Part shown: one piece after another, positions 15,188 through 22,970 of the stretch | Layout: each line of letters begins with the position of its first letter | Numbering within the stretch: the first letter of the stretch is position 1 | Source: Bacteroidales bacterium UBA4284 | GTDB lineage: Bacteria > Bacteroidota > Bacteroidia > Bacteroidales > UBA932 | NCBI GenBank assembly: GCA_002395925.1 | Contig: DGVM01000079.1 | Coordinates: forward strand, 1 to 27,887 | DNA length: 27,887 nucleotides | Direction: 5' to 3' | Position numbers and translations under genes: made by a program | Notes under the pieces: generated by a model | What the model saw: only the letters and a program-made list of their open reading frames with translations | What the model was told of the DNA's origin: nothing | The model's database searches: none

Positions 15188-16234
15188 TTAGTAAAGGATG
15201 CCGGCTCCGAAGCACTCCGTGGTATTTACATAGTAGCCGCCACGGTGAGCGAAAGTCATCAAAGCCTTGCCGTCGTTGTTGTGAATCCAAACCAGGTAGG
15301 ACTGCGGGATGATCTTCCCATTGGCGCCATTCCCGCGGCCAAGGCAGATACCAGTACCGATTACCTCAGCAGGAAGTTCCTGGTCCAGGTACACCTCGGA
15401 GGACGCGACGTTGCTGTGCCCAAGGCACACAGCATTAAACTGCGCTACCGGAGCACCGGTGGAGAAATCTACATCGAGGGCCGTCACGTTGCTCTCTTCC
15501 TCCGGATCCAGGCTGTCCATCGTGGCGCGTACCCGTCTGGTATAAGGCGCCTCGCCTTCACAGATTACACTGTCCCGCTGGAACTGCCCCGTGAAACCGG
15601 TCTCCGTATCCAGCCAGTAGGTCTCCACAAATACCTTCTGTCCCGGTGTAGCTGCCACACCTATCTTGCTGAGGTAGAGCTCCGTCACATCAGCCTCGCC
15701 CCAGTCATCCTCAGTGTCTCCGCTGATAATCACGGTCTTGTTCCAGCCGTTGCTGACGCCGGGCGACTGACAGGCCGACATCTTCACGACGAGTTTGAAG
15801 GGAGCGGGTTTGTGCTTGATGCCGGTGATGGCCACGAGGTCCGGAGTCACGTAGATGTTGGAGTACTCAACATTCGGCGCCGCCACATTGCCCGCCGGCG
15901 CATCGGCGAGGAGTTCCTCTCCCGCCATCTGGCGGTTGGCATTGAGACGGACGTAGAGATTGATGCCGGAGAGCTTGGCCTTCTGGCCAAAGACGCTCTG
16001 TCCATTGGCGTGTTCCGCCAGCCGTTCCCAGTCCAGACGCTGCTGATCGGTGAGCGTCGGCCAGGTCTTGGTGATCTTCTTCAGGGAGGTGCGCCTGGCG
16101 AGCTGGAGGACGGTAGCTTCGCCGGTAGGGTAGCACTTCAGCGAAAGGATGCTACGGCCGTCCTGATAACGCGCCGTAACACCCTTTGCCGAGCCGGAGA
16201 AGCCGCCGAAAGCGATGGAAGGAAGAGCAATCAT
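15188..16234 (-). CDS. Structural-type protein (DUF6266-like N-terminus), first gene of the lysis operon
   Basis: The 348-residue protein starts MIALPSIAFGGFSGSAKGV. Residues 1-105 carry the family pattern (GR--L, Q-ARRTSLKKITKTWPTLTD, QQRLDWERLA, KLSGINLYVRLN) seen also at 12919 and 8945. Then come an Ala/Pro joint and two beta-rich regions, the first ending in the VETYWLDTETGFTGQF strand pair as in the 12919 protein, the second (about 235-348) unique and Asn/Gly rich. The extra C-terminal domain is the main difference between the two minus-strand paralogs. A terminator lies upstream at 16287-16321, so this gene probably has its own promoter, which I could not identify. Confidence 0.65.
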   Translation of the reverse strand: MIALPSIAFGGFSGSAKGVTARYQDGRSILSLKCYPTGEATVLQLARRTSLKKITKTWPTLTDQQRLDWERLAEHANGQSVFGQKAKLSGINLYVRLNANRQMAGEELLADAPAGNVAAPNVEYSNIYVTPDLVAITGIKHKPAPFKLVVKMSACQSPGVSNGWNKTVIISGDTEDDWGEADVTELYLSKIGVAATPGQKVFVETYWLDTETGFTGQFQRDSVICEGEAPYTRRVRATMDSLDPEEESNVTALDVDFSTGAPVAQFNAVCLGHSNVASSEVYLDQELPAEVIGTGICLGRGNGANGKIIPQSYLVWIHNNDGKALMTFAHRGGYYVNTTECFGAGILY

Positions 16235-16286
16235 AGCCTAAAGTTTTTGTTCAAGTAATAAAAGGGGTTCGGCTATGGCTCAATGC

Positions 16287-16321
16287 AAAAAGGGGCTTGG
16301 ATATCGCCATATCCAAACCCC
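16287..16321 (-). terminator. Terminator after the amidase gene
   Basis: On the minus strand GGGGTTTGGATAT (16321-16309) pairs with ATATCCAAGCCCC (16304-16292) around GGCG, followed by TTTTT. It closes the integrase-primase-amidase operon. Confidence 0.85.
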
Positions 16322-16401
16322 GATGCAAATATATAAAACTGTTTTCATAAATGCAAATAAAAATCGCACAAAATCAATCATTTATATTGCAATATATCAA
16401 G

Positions 16402-17061
16402 TTATACTTTAAGTTCTCGCCGGTGCTTCTGCAAATCCTTGTAACCATAAGGTCGGTCCGGGTCAATGAAGTCCAGAATCCCGTCCACATGCAGCCCGAT
16501 GATGGCTTCCTGGCCGTCTTTGGACTCCAGGAACTGGAGGCTCTCCTCACAGTCTTGGAAGCCGTTTTCCGTGAGTACGCAGGTACACGCAGTCTTCCTG
16601 AGAATCGTGAATTCCGCCTCCTGGTCCGGGTCACCGTCGGAATAATCGGTTCTCAAGCGGTGATCGGGGAGCCAGAGGCCGGCTTGTTTGTACAGGCAGT
16701 CAGCAAGTTTGTCGCTGGAGGTCTGGCCTTTACAGGTGTAGGCGCACCAGCCGGTAGCGTTGTACCAGCGGTCTCCGTGACCGGCAGCGTTCACGTGGAT
16801 GGAGATGCAAAGAACGTTGCGCTTGCCCAGTTCGTCGCACCAGCAGTTCACGCGGTAGCATCGGGCGGAGAGTCCGACGTCGTATTCTTCAGGCACTAGA
16901 AGCTGTGCGTTGTAGCCCAGGTCTTTGATGTCGGCCACGACCGCGCGGGCTATGTAGCGTGTCCAGGCGTACTCCCGGAACCGGCCGTCGGGGGAGCGTT
17001 TACCGGCCGTGTTGCAGCCGTGGCCGTTGTCAATGAGAATCTTCTTGAGTTGTGATTTCAT
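16402..17061 (-). CDS. N-acetylmuramoyl-L-alanine amidase (Amidase_3), endolysin-like
   Basis: The 219-residue enzyme carries the zinc-amidase residues in order: H14 in ILIDNGHG, E30 in FREYAW, H89 in SIHVNAAG and E165 in VLTENGF. It should cleave the bond between muramic acid and the stem peptide. There is no signal peptide, which points to holin-dependent release as for phage endolysins. It is also unusually Cys-rich (about ten residues). The start overlaps the DUF3987 gene by 32 bases; an ATG at 17073 would add four residues. Amidases beside VirE_N/DUF3987 genes are common in Bacteroides mobile DNA. Confidence 0.85.
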   Translation of the reverse strand: MKSQLKKILIDNGHGCNTAGKRSPDGRFREYAWTRYIARAVVADIKDLGYNAQLLVPEEYDVGLSARCYRVNCWCDELGKRNVLCISIHVNAAGHGDRWYNATGWCAYTCKGQTSSDKLADCLYKQAGLWLPDHRLRTDYSDGDPDQEAEFTILRKTACTCVLTENGFQDCEESLQFLESKDGQEAIIGLHVDGILDFIDPDRPYGYKDLQKHRRELKV

Positions 17062-18889
17062 GGTGAGTATCATTTGGTTGAGGGTTAATATCTAAAGCGG
17101 TTCCCTCAGTTGAGGGTTGTGAGGGTTTGTCGGTTTGAGGGTATGTCTTTCGGTAGTGGCCGTGAGAGACTCGCTGGGTCAATTCGGCCTCCCGCCATTC
17201 TTTGAGATAGCGCTCCACGCTTTTTTGCGAGATGCCCATCTTGCCCGCGGTGTCAATGGCCTCGGCCGTTCCGAACTCGGCGGGCAGTTCATCAAGCAGC
17301 TGGTTCTGGCGCTTGGTGCCTTCGGCCGCAGGTTTGTACAGTTCGTGACTGGAGAGCTCCTTGTACACGCGGACGGTATGTCGCATCAGGACTTTGGAGA
17401 TGAGCATCGCCGCCCGGAAGTCCTGGTCGTGGCAATAGAGCATCGGTGGAAACTCCAGTTCATCGGCCATCCTGAGGACGGAAAGAATCATCGCAATCCT
17501 GTAAGTGATGAGCCCTAAACGCCTCACCGATGCGATGATATCGTCTCCGAACAGCTGGTAGTAGTCCCACTGCGCCTGCCGGTAGTATTCATTGAAGTCC
17601 CGTTTCTGGCTGGCTGTGAAATAGAACTTGATACCGGCGTTCATCTGCAGGTTCTGGTACAGTTTCAGGATCCTGTCGCCAATGCGGTCGAAGGTCTCAT
17701 CCAGGCAGTCCCCGTCCTTGTGCTGGGGAAACACGTTCTGCCACTCCAGCCGAAAGTCCAGGTAGTAGAAGATGAAGCGGCTGAATAGACCGTTCTCCGT
17801 GTCAGGTATCAGCGCCGCGATCTGCCGGGGCGTTCCGGAGAGAACGGCGGATAGTTTGGGCTGCAGCAACTCCACGAACTCCCGGTCCTTTCTTCGCGTG
17901 TAGGAGATGGGCTCGTGGTGGAAAGCTTTCCGGAAGCCATCGCTGTAGTCGCCGAAGTCAGACTTGAAGGTCACGGCCAGCGTGTCACCCTCAGTCTCGA
18001 ACATCAGTCCGCTGCCATCGTTCTCAGCCAGGATCTGGTAGACCATCGTCGCGCTGGAGTTGGCCGGGATGATTAGTGTCCGGCGCTTGGGTTCATCCGG
18101 CGGCTCAATGGTCGGGTCGCGTTTCTTTTTCCGCTCATAGTCGGCCTTGGCTTTCCGATACTTGGCCATGTCCTCGTCATAGAGGAACTGCATCTGTTTT
18201 TGGATGGGCTGGACCAGGCGCCTGCAGAGCGTCAGCCTTCCCTTGCCGGCGGATGCCGGTGCCGTCACAAAAAGGAAGAGGTTCGGATATACAGGACGGT
18301 CACCGTACACGCCGGAGAGATGGGGGAGGCAGGCGGAGAGTGCTACCACGGAACCCAGTATGAGAAGATCTGCATCTTCGTCCGAGTTGGCGTTGCAGGC
18401 CACCTCGTCCAGTATCTTCGGCAGTTTGCCACGGACATCTTGCGAGAAGGTCGGCATCCGTTTTTCCCTCAAACCCTCAAAACCCTCAACCCCTCGCGTG
18501 GGGGATTGGCAGGGCTCGGGAGCCTGTCTTTCGGGCTTGATTTGGATGCCGGCGAGCTTGGCGAAGTAGAAGAGTGTGCACGGTTGGATGCCGTCACCCT
18601 TCGAGCGCATGCACTTGTCGTACTGCTTGTCGGCCTCTTCTTCATCGTAGCCGGGGTAGAACCTGGAAAGCCGGTGGAAGTAGCTGCGCCCGTCTTCGCC
18701 CAAAGCCTCCTTCAGCGCAAAGCCAATCTCCAGCCACTGATGATAGTCGCCAGTGATATCCACCTTCCTCGCCTCAACCGCCTGCGCCAATCGCTCAATC
18801 TCGTCGGCCATGTCGTTGTCGGCAGTGGGGCGGACCTCCTTTTTCCTGGGCTTTTTCCAGTCTCCCGGGTTAAACGCTTTCTTTGTCAT
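17030..18889 (-). CDS. PriCT-2 / DUF3987 replicative ATPase
   Basis: The 619-residue protein has a PriCT-2-like helical domain at about 30-115 (DYHQWLEIGFALKEALGEDG, DKCMRS, FYFAKLAGI), then a DUF3987 P-loop ATPase with TAPASAGKGRL at 209-219 and an LMFETEGD strand at 295-302, then LSGTPRQIAALI near 350-361. A winged-helix at about 530-580 (GISQKSVERYLKEWREAEL) and a disordered tail end it. Proteins of this type act with VirE_N/PrimPol primases as helicase-like partners in replicating mobile DNA. Its ATG overlaps the primase stop in ATGA, so the two are made together, as separate halves of what is one primase-helicase chain in some elements. Confidence 0.8.
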   Translation of the reverse strand: MTKKAFNPGDWKKPRKKEVRPTADNDMADEIERLAQAVEARKVDITGDYHQWLEIGFALKEALGEDGRSYFHRLSRFYPGYDEEEADKQYDKCMRSKGDGIQPCTLFYFAKLAGIQIKPERQAPEPCQSPTRGVEGFEGLREKRMPTFSQDVRGKLPKILDEVACNANSDEDADLLILGSVVALSACLPHLSGVYGDRPVYPNLFLFVTAPASAGKGRLTLCRRLVQPIQKQMQFLYDEDMAKYRKAKADYERKKKRDPTIEPPDEPKRRTLIIPANSSATMVYQILAENDGSGLMFETEGDTLAVTFKSDFGDYSDGFRKAFHHEPISYTRRKDREFVELLQPKLSAVLSGTPRQIAALIPDTENGLFSRFIFYYLDFRLEWQNVFPQHKDGDCLDETFDRIGDRILKLYQNLQMNAGIKFYFTASQKRDFNEYYRQAQWDYYQLFGDDIIASVRRLGLITYRIAMILSVLRMADELEFPPMLYCHDQDFRAAMLISKVLMRHTVRVYKELSSHELYKPAAEGTKRQNQLLDELPAEFGTAEAIDTAGKMGISQKSVERYLKEWREAELTQRVSHGHYRKTYPQTDKPSQPSTEGTALDINPQPNDTHHEITTQEDSH

Positions 18890-19851
18890 GGCTGCATCCT
18901 CCTCTCTTCATTCAGGTACGCGTTCGGGTCGTAAGGCAGGAAACAGGCGCGCCCCACGTCCCGACACTGCCGGTCCGGCGCGATGCCGTATGTCTTTTCG
19001 CAATAGGTGGCCACACTGTCGAAATAGTCTTCGTGGCTTGCCTTCACAAGGTCAATCGGAATGATCCATTTTAGCCCCTGGCCGGATGGACTGCGGAACA
19101 GCAGCTGCGTCTCAAAGTATTCATCATCAAGCAGTTTGTGGAATAGCGCCTCCACGTCCTCAACGTGGTCAAAGTCAATGCAGAGCAGGCCGCTGTGTTG
19201 TACCAGGTAGTTCTTGCCGCGGACGGTGAAAGTGCCGGATGGCGTGATGTAATCGAAGTTTGCGCTCTTGAAGGCCCGGCGCTGGCTGGGATCCTCGATG
19301 CTCCGCAGGCGCTCCGTCGCCGCCCGGCCCCAGGGACCGGTCAGATAGCGATAGGCATCTTTCAGCGTGATGTTTTTGCTTGGGTAAAGGTTGCCAATCG
19401 GCGCCTTGAAATAGGAGAAGATGGTCTCGCGGCCGGAGGAGGGGATGTGGTACTCGCCGGTCCGGATGTCAATGCCCAGGTTGAGGTTCAGCGCTTCATT
19501 CACGGCCATCAAGAGGTCCGCGCCCTCCAGCTTCCAGTGCCAGCGGGCGAAGTCAATCACATTGCCGTCGGGTATATGGCGTGACTCGTCGTGGTGGACG
19601 GCCATTCTGGGCGGCAGCTTAGCCTTCGGGTCCATCTTCCGAATTTCGATGTGCAGGCTTGGCCGGGACCAGTCCCAGGGATTGCGGACCCAGCCGCAGT
19701 CGTCGCCTTTTACGTGCATCAGGAAGTCGTGCGGGTAGTAGGTCTGGAGAATGTGGGAGTAGATGTCGGTGCCGTAGAAGGTCCGGGCAAGAATGTTCTC
19801 CCAGGTCAGCTCGATGCCGCTCCAGAGGTTCGGGGTGTTACTGCTCTCCAT
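18886..19851 (-). CDS. VirE_N / BT4734-type PrimPol primase
   Basis: The 321-residue protein has an N-terminal part (FYGTDIYSHILQTYYPHDFL, then WVRNP and SLHIEIRK) resembling the lead domain of mobile-element primases. A PrimPol-like catalytic part follows: LLCIDFDHVED with D226/D228, SPSGQGLKWIIPI at 254-266, and DRQCRDVGRACFLPYDPNAY at 293-312. These correspond to the metal, nucleotide and third acidic motifs of archaeo-eukaryotic-type primases. It should make primers for element replication together with the DUF3987 ATPase. The start was set at 19851 because GGAGG lies eight bases upstream; ATGs at 19866 and 19935 are also in frame. It overlaps the HTH gene by 14 bases. Confidence 0.8.
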   Translation of the reverse strand: MESSNTPNLWSGIELTWENILARTFYGTDIYSHILQTYYPHDFLMHVKGDDCGWVRNPWDWSRPSLHIEIRKMDPKAKLPPRMAVHHDESRHIPDGNVIDFARWHWKLEGADLLMAVNEALNLNLGIDIRTGEYHIPSSGRETIFSYFKAPIGNLYPSKNITLKDAYRYLTGPWGRAATERLRSIEDPSQRRAFKSANFDYITPSGTFTVRGKNYLVQHSGLLCIDFDHVEDVEALFHKLLDDEYFETQLLFRSPSGQGLKWIIPIDLVKASHEDYFDSVATYCEKTYGIAPDRQCRDVGRACFLPYDPNAYLNEERRMQP

Positions 19852-20302
19852 CGTCAGGTCCTCCATTTTCCGGATGCTCGCCTCGTTCGGCCCGCCGGAT
19901 CTTGAAATCCGGATAGAACACGTGACCATTCTCATCGTGGTCCTGGATCAGGAAGCCACGCTCGCTCCAGTGCCACATGGTGCTGCGGCTCTTCACGTGC
20001 AGGCGTTCCATCGCCTCGGACAGGTACACCTTCCGCTGGCCGTTCATTTGCTCAAACTTGTCCTGGAACTCGGTCAGAACTTTCCTCACCACCGCCTCAA
20101 CATCGTCCTTCGCCATCAGGCAGGTGCGCAGCTGCTCGGGTATGAGAAGCGGAAATCCTTGCGCCTGTGCCGGCGGCAGGGGAGTTGGTGGAGGAAGGGG
20201 CGCGACCTCTTTCTTCGGCCGGCCGCGTTTGGTCTTGGCGGTGGTGGTCCGGCTCTTGGCCGCCATCGCCGCATTTCTTTTGGCTGTATAACCTTTGATC
20301 AT
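19838..20302 (-). CDS. AT-hook plus helix-turn-helix DNA-binding protein (excisionase/regulator type)
   Basis: The 154-residue protein has an AT-hook (KTKRGRPKKEV, core at 26-31), a Pro/Gln linker, a helix at 64-87, and a MerR/excisionase-like winged HTH at 88-135 (RKVYLSEAMERLHVKSRSTMWHW, then GHVFYPDFKI). Such small HTH proteins act as recombination directionality factors or repressors. The AT-hook echoes the six hooks of the recombinase upstream, suggesting both bind the same AT-rich element DNA. ATG 20302 has GGAAGAG upstream; ATG 20389 would add 29 residues of low quality. A perfect 20-bp palindrome lies upstream at 20439-20458 and is a possible binding site. Confidence 0.7.
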   Translation of the reverse strand: MIKGYTAKRNAAMAAKSRTTTAKTKRGRPKKEVAPLPPPTPLPPAQAQGFPLLIPEQLRTCLMAKDDVEAVVRKVLTEFQDKFEQMNGQRKVYLSEAMERLHVKSRSTMWHWSERGFLIQDHDENGHVFYPDFKIRRAERGEHPENGGPDDGEQ

Positions 20303-20438
20303 TCGCTCTTCCGCCCGCTCCGGAACGCCCGGCCCATCGGGCGTCCGTACGGCGGTGCCGCCCTTCCGGTCAGCTGGGCCTGCTGCCATCTGGACTGCAC
20401 CGCGAATGTACAATGATGTTGCAGCTCGGTTTATGGAG

Positions 20439-20458
20439 TTTTATGGAATTCCATAAAA
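20439..20458. promoter_or_regulatory. Perfect 20-bp palindrome, candidate operator
   Basis: TTTTATGGAATTCCATAAAA is its own reverse complement. A further half-site TTTATGGA lies just left at 20430-20437. It sits between the coiled-coil gene and the HTH/AT-hook gene, fitting autoregulation. Confidence 0.6.
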
Positions 20459-20464
20459 TCGGGT

Positions 20465-20882
20465 TCAATCGTGTGCGATCTTGTTCAGGAATTCCATGGC
20501 TTCCCGAATCTTCTCCTGCGCCCTTTCTGTGAATGAGTTAGGCTCACCGAGATAGGCGTAGTAGAGAGATTCAGAGCCCAAACGGTCGGGGGAACTCTGC
20601 CGCAGCTGCGGGGTAGGGAGGCTGCTCCAGCACCCTGGCCTCCGTTGCAGCCTTGAGGTACACCAGGGCCTTTGTTTTCTTGGTTTTGTCAATCCACCCG
20701 TGCAGTTGCGCCAGAATCTCCGGAGCCCGCTTTTGGACTTTGATGTAGTCGGAGAACGGCCTCGTCGGCTTCTCCTCAACCTCGTTTTCTTCTCCGACCT
20801 CTCCGTCCATTCGTCTCATCAGTATATCGAGCTTCGCCTCAATCCGCTCCATCATCTCCTCGTGCTCATCGAGCCGGCGCAT
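20465..20882 (-). pseudogene. Coiled-coil small protein gene broken by a one-base frameshift
   Basis: From ATG 20882 the frame gives MRRLDEHEEMMERIEAKLDI, a short coiled coil, an acidic linker, and a domain with FSDYIKVQKRAPEILAQL and KTKALVYLKAATEARVL. It then ends early at 20571. In the adjacent frame the sequence continues as LGSESLYYAYLGEPNSFTER and ends FLNKIAHD at 20465. A run of five G on the + strand (20588-20592) lies at the junction; four would restore a single 138-residue protein. This is either a recent mutation, an assembly or sequencing error, or slippage expression. An upstream GTG at 20903 with a GGAGG is a possible start. Function unknown; it follows the recombinase gene. Confidence 0.6.
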
Positions 20883-20889
20883 AATGCAA

Positions 20890-20929
20890 GACAGGAGGAT
20901 CACCTGCTGGTCTGGTAAATCCTCCTGTC
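20890..20929 (-). promoter_or_regulatory. 11-bp perfect hairpin between recombinase and coiled-coil gene
   Basis: GACAGGAGGAT at 20890-20900 and ATCCTCCTGTC at 20919-20929 are exact inverted copies with an 18-base loop. Without a T-run it is a weak terminator. On the minus strand the 5' arm holds GGAGG, so it could hide or expose a ribosome binding site, or define an RNA processing point. Confidence 0.5.
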
Positions 20930-20956
20930 CTTTGATCAGAGTATGAGTATCCTGTG

Positions 20957-22837
20957 CTACTCGCTGTTCTCCGTAGTCTTCCTGGGTCTTCCAGGTCTGC
21001 GCTTTTGCGGCACGGGTACGGTAATCTGCTCCGTCGCGGCGGGTGTCTCTGTCTTCTTCGGCCTTCCCGGTTTGCGCTTCGTCAGCTCGGGTACCACGAC
21101 TGGCGCCGCCTCCACGGTCGGCTCCACAACCTTCTTCGGTCTCCCGGGCCGGCGCTTCAGCTGCTCGGGCTTTGCTTTCTTCGGCCTGCCGGGTTTCCGC
21201 CTCGGCTTCGTCTCCGCCGGCTTCTCCTTCTTCGGCCGTCCCGGCCGGCGTTTCGGCGTCTGGTCCGATGCTGCTGCCATAGACTCGTTCAAAGAATCCG
21301 GCGTCTGGATCATCGAAGTCGAACTCGTCGTAGTCGATATCGTCCCATCCGTCTTCAACTTCCTCGGCCTGCCGCGTCTCGGCTTTTCGGGCATAGGTTC
21401 CGGCTCCGGTTCCGGCATCGGCGCTGCTTTCCGCCTCCCCCTTTTTACTAACGTCAAGTCGGGATTGACGTGGAAAGCCTTTTGGCCGAATGCGACATTC
21501 ATAAGGGCGAACCGGTCTGCAAGTTCAAGGTTTGTATACCTGTACACGGCGTCACTACCTTCGGCGTGCAGGCCTGCCACGTATGCATTGACTTGCACTT
21601 TGTTCATGATGTCCACGTGCGTCTTACGTGCCAGGCGGCTGCTCGCGACCTCATAGAGCGGGTAGTACTCGTTGTCGCTCTTGGCTTCACTGAACTTGGC
21701 CACCGGCCGGTCGATCCCGCAAAGCTTGAGGAGTTTCCGGAGTTCGCGGTTATAGACTTGGACGGAATAGTTGGCCTGCTGTTCGTTGAAGTTGAAGCGC
21801 GTACGCATCACTATATCATAGGCCACCCGCACCAGGGGAGTCTTTATTTCCACCACATTCTCCATGATTTTCATGGTCTTATGCGGGATGTAGTGGATGA
21901 AGGGAATGCCCTCTGGCGAGACCGCGATGCGGTCCATGCTAAAGTTCATGAAGTCGCCGATACGGGCGCCGATGCAGCAGTTGAGGACGAAGATGTCCTT
22001 GGCCATCTGCAGATCCGCCGGTACCTCAGTCTCCAGGACCGTCTTGAACTCGGACTTGCGAAGGAAGAACGGCTCATCGTTCTTCATCCTCATCATGTTC
22101 TTGAAGCGCTCGTGAGAGATTTTGCGGAAGGGGGACTTGAAGATCTCATCCGTGTTCTCCAGCTCATTGAAGAAGGCCCGCAGGCCCTTCATCTCGTGGA
22201 CCACGGAGTTGTTGGAGATCTTTTTGGTGGGGTAGCGCTTGCGCCCGTCCTTCACATACAGCTTCGGGTACTGCGCGACATAGAGGTACTCATCGGCGAT
22301 GAACGCCCGGTAGTCCATCAGCATCGACACGTCGAACTGCTCGGGCATCATATTGCTGTGGCCCTTGATGTGGAGGAAGCGCTCCATCCGTCGGCACATC
22401 GCCTCATAATGCAGGTGCCTATGCTCGCCGATCACGCCATCCCGGTAGGCCTCCTCGATATAGCGCTTGAAGCGCTGAATCAGGTTCTCTTTGTCAGTGG
22501 GGTGGAGGATAGCCTCCGGAGTCTCAGGATTCAGAATCTTGTCCACCTCAACCTGCAGCACCTCGCTCCGCATATCCATCCCCGCAATCTTCATATGATT
22601 GTAGGCCGCATTGATGGCCGCGAAGTACTCCTCAATCTCGGTCTTCAGCTTTGGATTATACACCGTGACCCTGGGCCTCAACGTGCCCTCGGGCGTGAAG
22701 ACCGCCAGCTGTTCGTTGGGTATCTTCCTGCCGGTTGAGTAGTACATGGTCAAGGCCCGGCCATCCGTGACCCGGAACCTCAAGTTTGTGGTTCCGCGTG
22801 CCGATGTCGTTCGGCAGTAGAGAGTGATTCGTTCCAT
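20957..22837 (-). CDS. Tyrosine recombinase with six C-terminal AT-hooks
   Basis: The 626-residue protein has an arm-binding start (MERITLYCRT), a SAM-like core-binding domain near 110-250 and a catalytic domain. R292 lies in CCIGARIGD, K320 in PHKTMK, R404 in SSRLARKTH (an Arg takes the place of the usual first His) and the nucleophile is probably Y434 in AVYRYTNLELADRF. From about 485 a Pro/Lys-rich tail carries six AT-hook cores (GRP) at about 489, 533, 550, 565, 591 and 616, of the form RRPGRPKK. The tail should bind the minor groove of AT-rich DNA and is not a normal part of integrases. ATG 22837 matches the start of the related 9683 protein; an ATG at 22966 is also in frame. First gene of the minus-strand operon and presumably the active integrase of the island. 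Confidence 0.85.
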   Translation of the reverse strand: MERITLYCRTTSARGTTNLRFRVTDGRALTMYYSTGRKIPNEQLAVFTPEGTLRPRVTVYNPKLKTEIEEYFAAINAAYNHMKIAGMDMRSEVLQVEVDKILNPETPEAILHPTDKENLIQRFKRYIEEAYRDGVIGEHRHLHYEAMCRRMERFLHIKGHSNMMPEQFDVSMLMDYRAFIADEYLYVAQYPKLYVKDGRKRYPTKKISNNSVVHEMKGLRAFFNELENTDEIFKSPFRKISHERFKNMMRMKNDEPFFLRKSEFKTVLETEVPADLQMAKDIFVLNCCIGARIGDFMNFSMDRIAVSPEGIPFIHYIPHKTMKIMENVVEIKTPLVRVAYDIVMRTRFNFNEQQANYSVQVYNRELRKLLKLCGIDRPVAKFSEAKSDNEYYPLYEVASSRLARKTHVDIMNKVQVNAYVAGLHAEGSDAVYRYTNLELADRFALMNVAFGQKAFHVNPDLTLVKRGRRKAAPMPEPEPEPMPEKPRRGRPRKLKTDGTISTTTSSTSMIQTPDSLNESMAAASDQTPKRRPGRPKKEKPAETKPRRKPGRPKKAKPEQLKRRPGRPKKVVEPTVEAAPVVVPELTKRKPGRPKKTETPAATEQITVPVPQKRRPGRPRKTTENSE

Positions 22838-22856
22838 ACCTATTTTAACATTCCAA

Positions 22857-22886
22857 AAACTATCAAAAAAATGCTCGGAAACTATC
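22857..22886. repeat. Paired AAACTATC direct repeats with 22-bp period
   Basis: AAACTATC occurs at 22857-22864 and 22879-22886, each followed by an A-run. A near copy in inverse orientation (GATAGTTA) lies at 22955-22962. They sit just upstream of the recombinase start and may be arm-type sites or operators. Confidence 0.5.
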
Positions 22887-22970
22887 GAAAAACTCTTCAA
22901 AAAATAGGAATTTAAATTATTTCTAACCCCTACTTTTTTACCCCTTTTAGGGGTGATAGTTACCATATTA

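Noticed and set aside
15245..16258. A 337-codon open frame opposite the 348-residue structural-type gene
   Set aside because: It is an antisense shadow; the minus-strand protein shares a pattern with two other proteins in the window.
20303..20413. Upstream extension of the HTH/AT-hook protein to TTG 20413 or ATG 20389
   Set aside because: The added residues are low-quality Pro/Arg/Gly sequence with no ribosome site. ATG 20302 has GGAAGAG upstream. The longer form is not excluded.
21470..22738. A 422-codon open frame opposite the recombinase gene
   Set aside because: It is antisense to a well-supported gene and its translation (His/Leu/Val/Asp-rich) mirrors the codon bias of the real strand.
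22838..22966. Longer recombinase start at ATG 22966
   Set aside because: The extra 43 residues look like translated AT-rich promoter DNA, the predicted transcription start is only about 4 bases away, and the related 9683 protein begins at the position matching ATG 22837.
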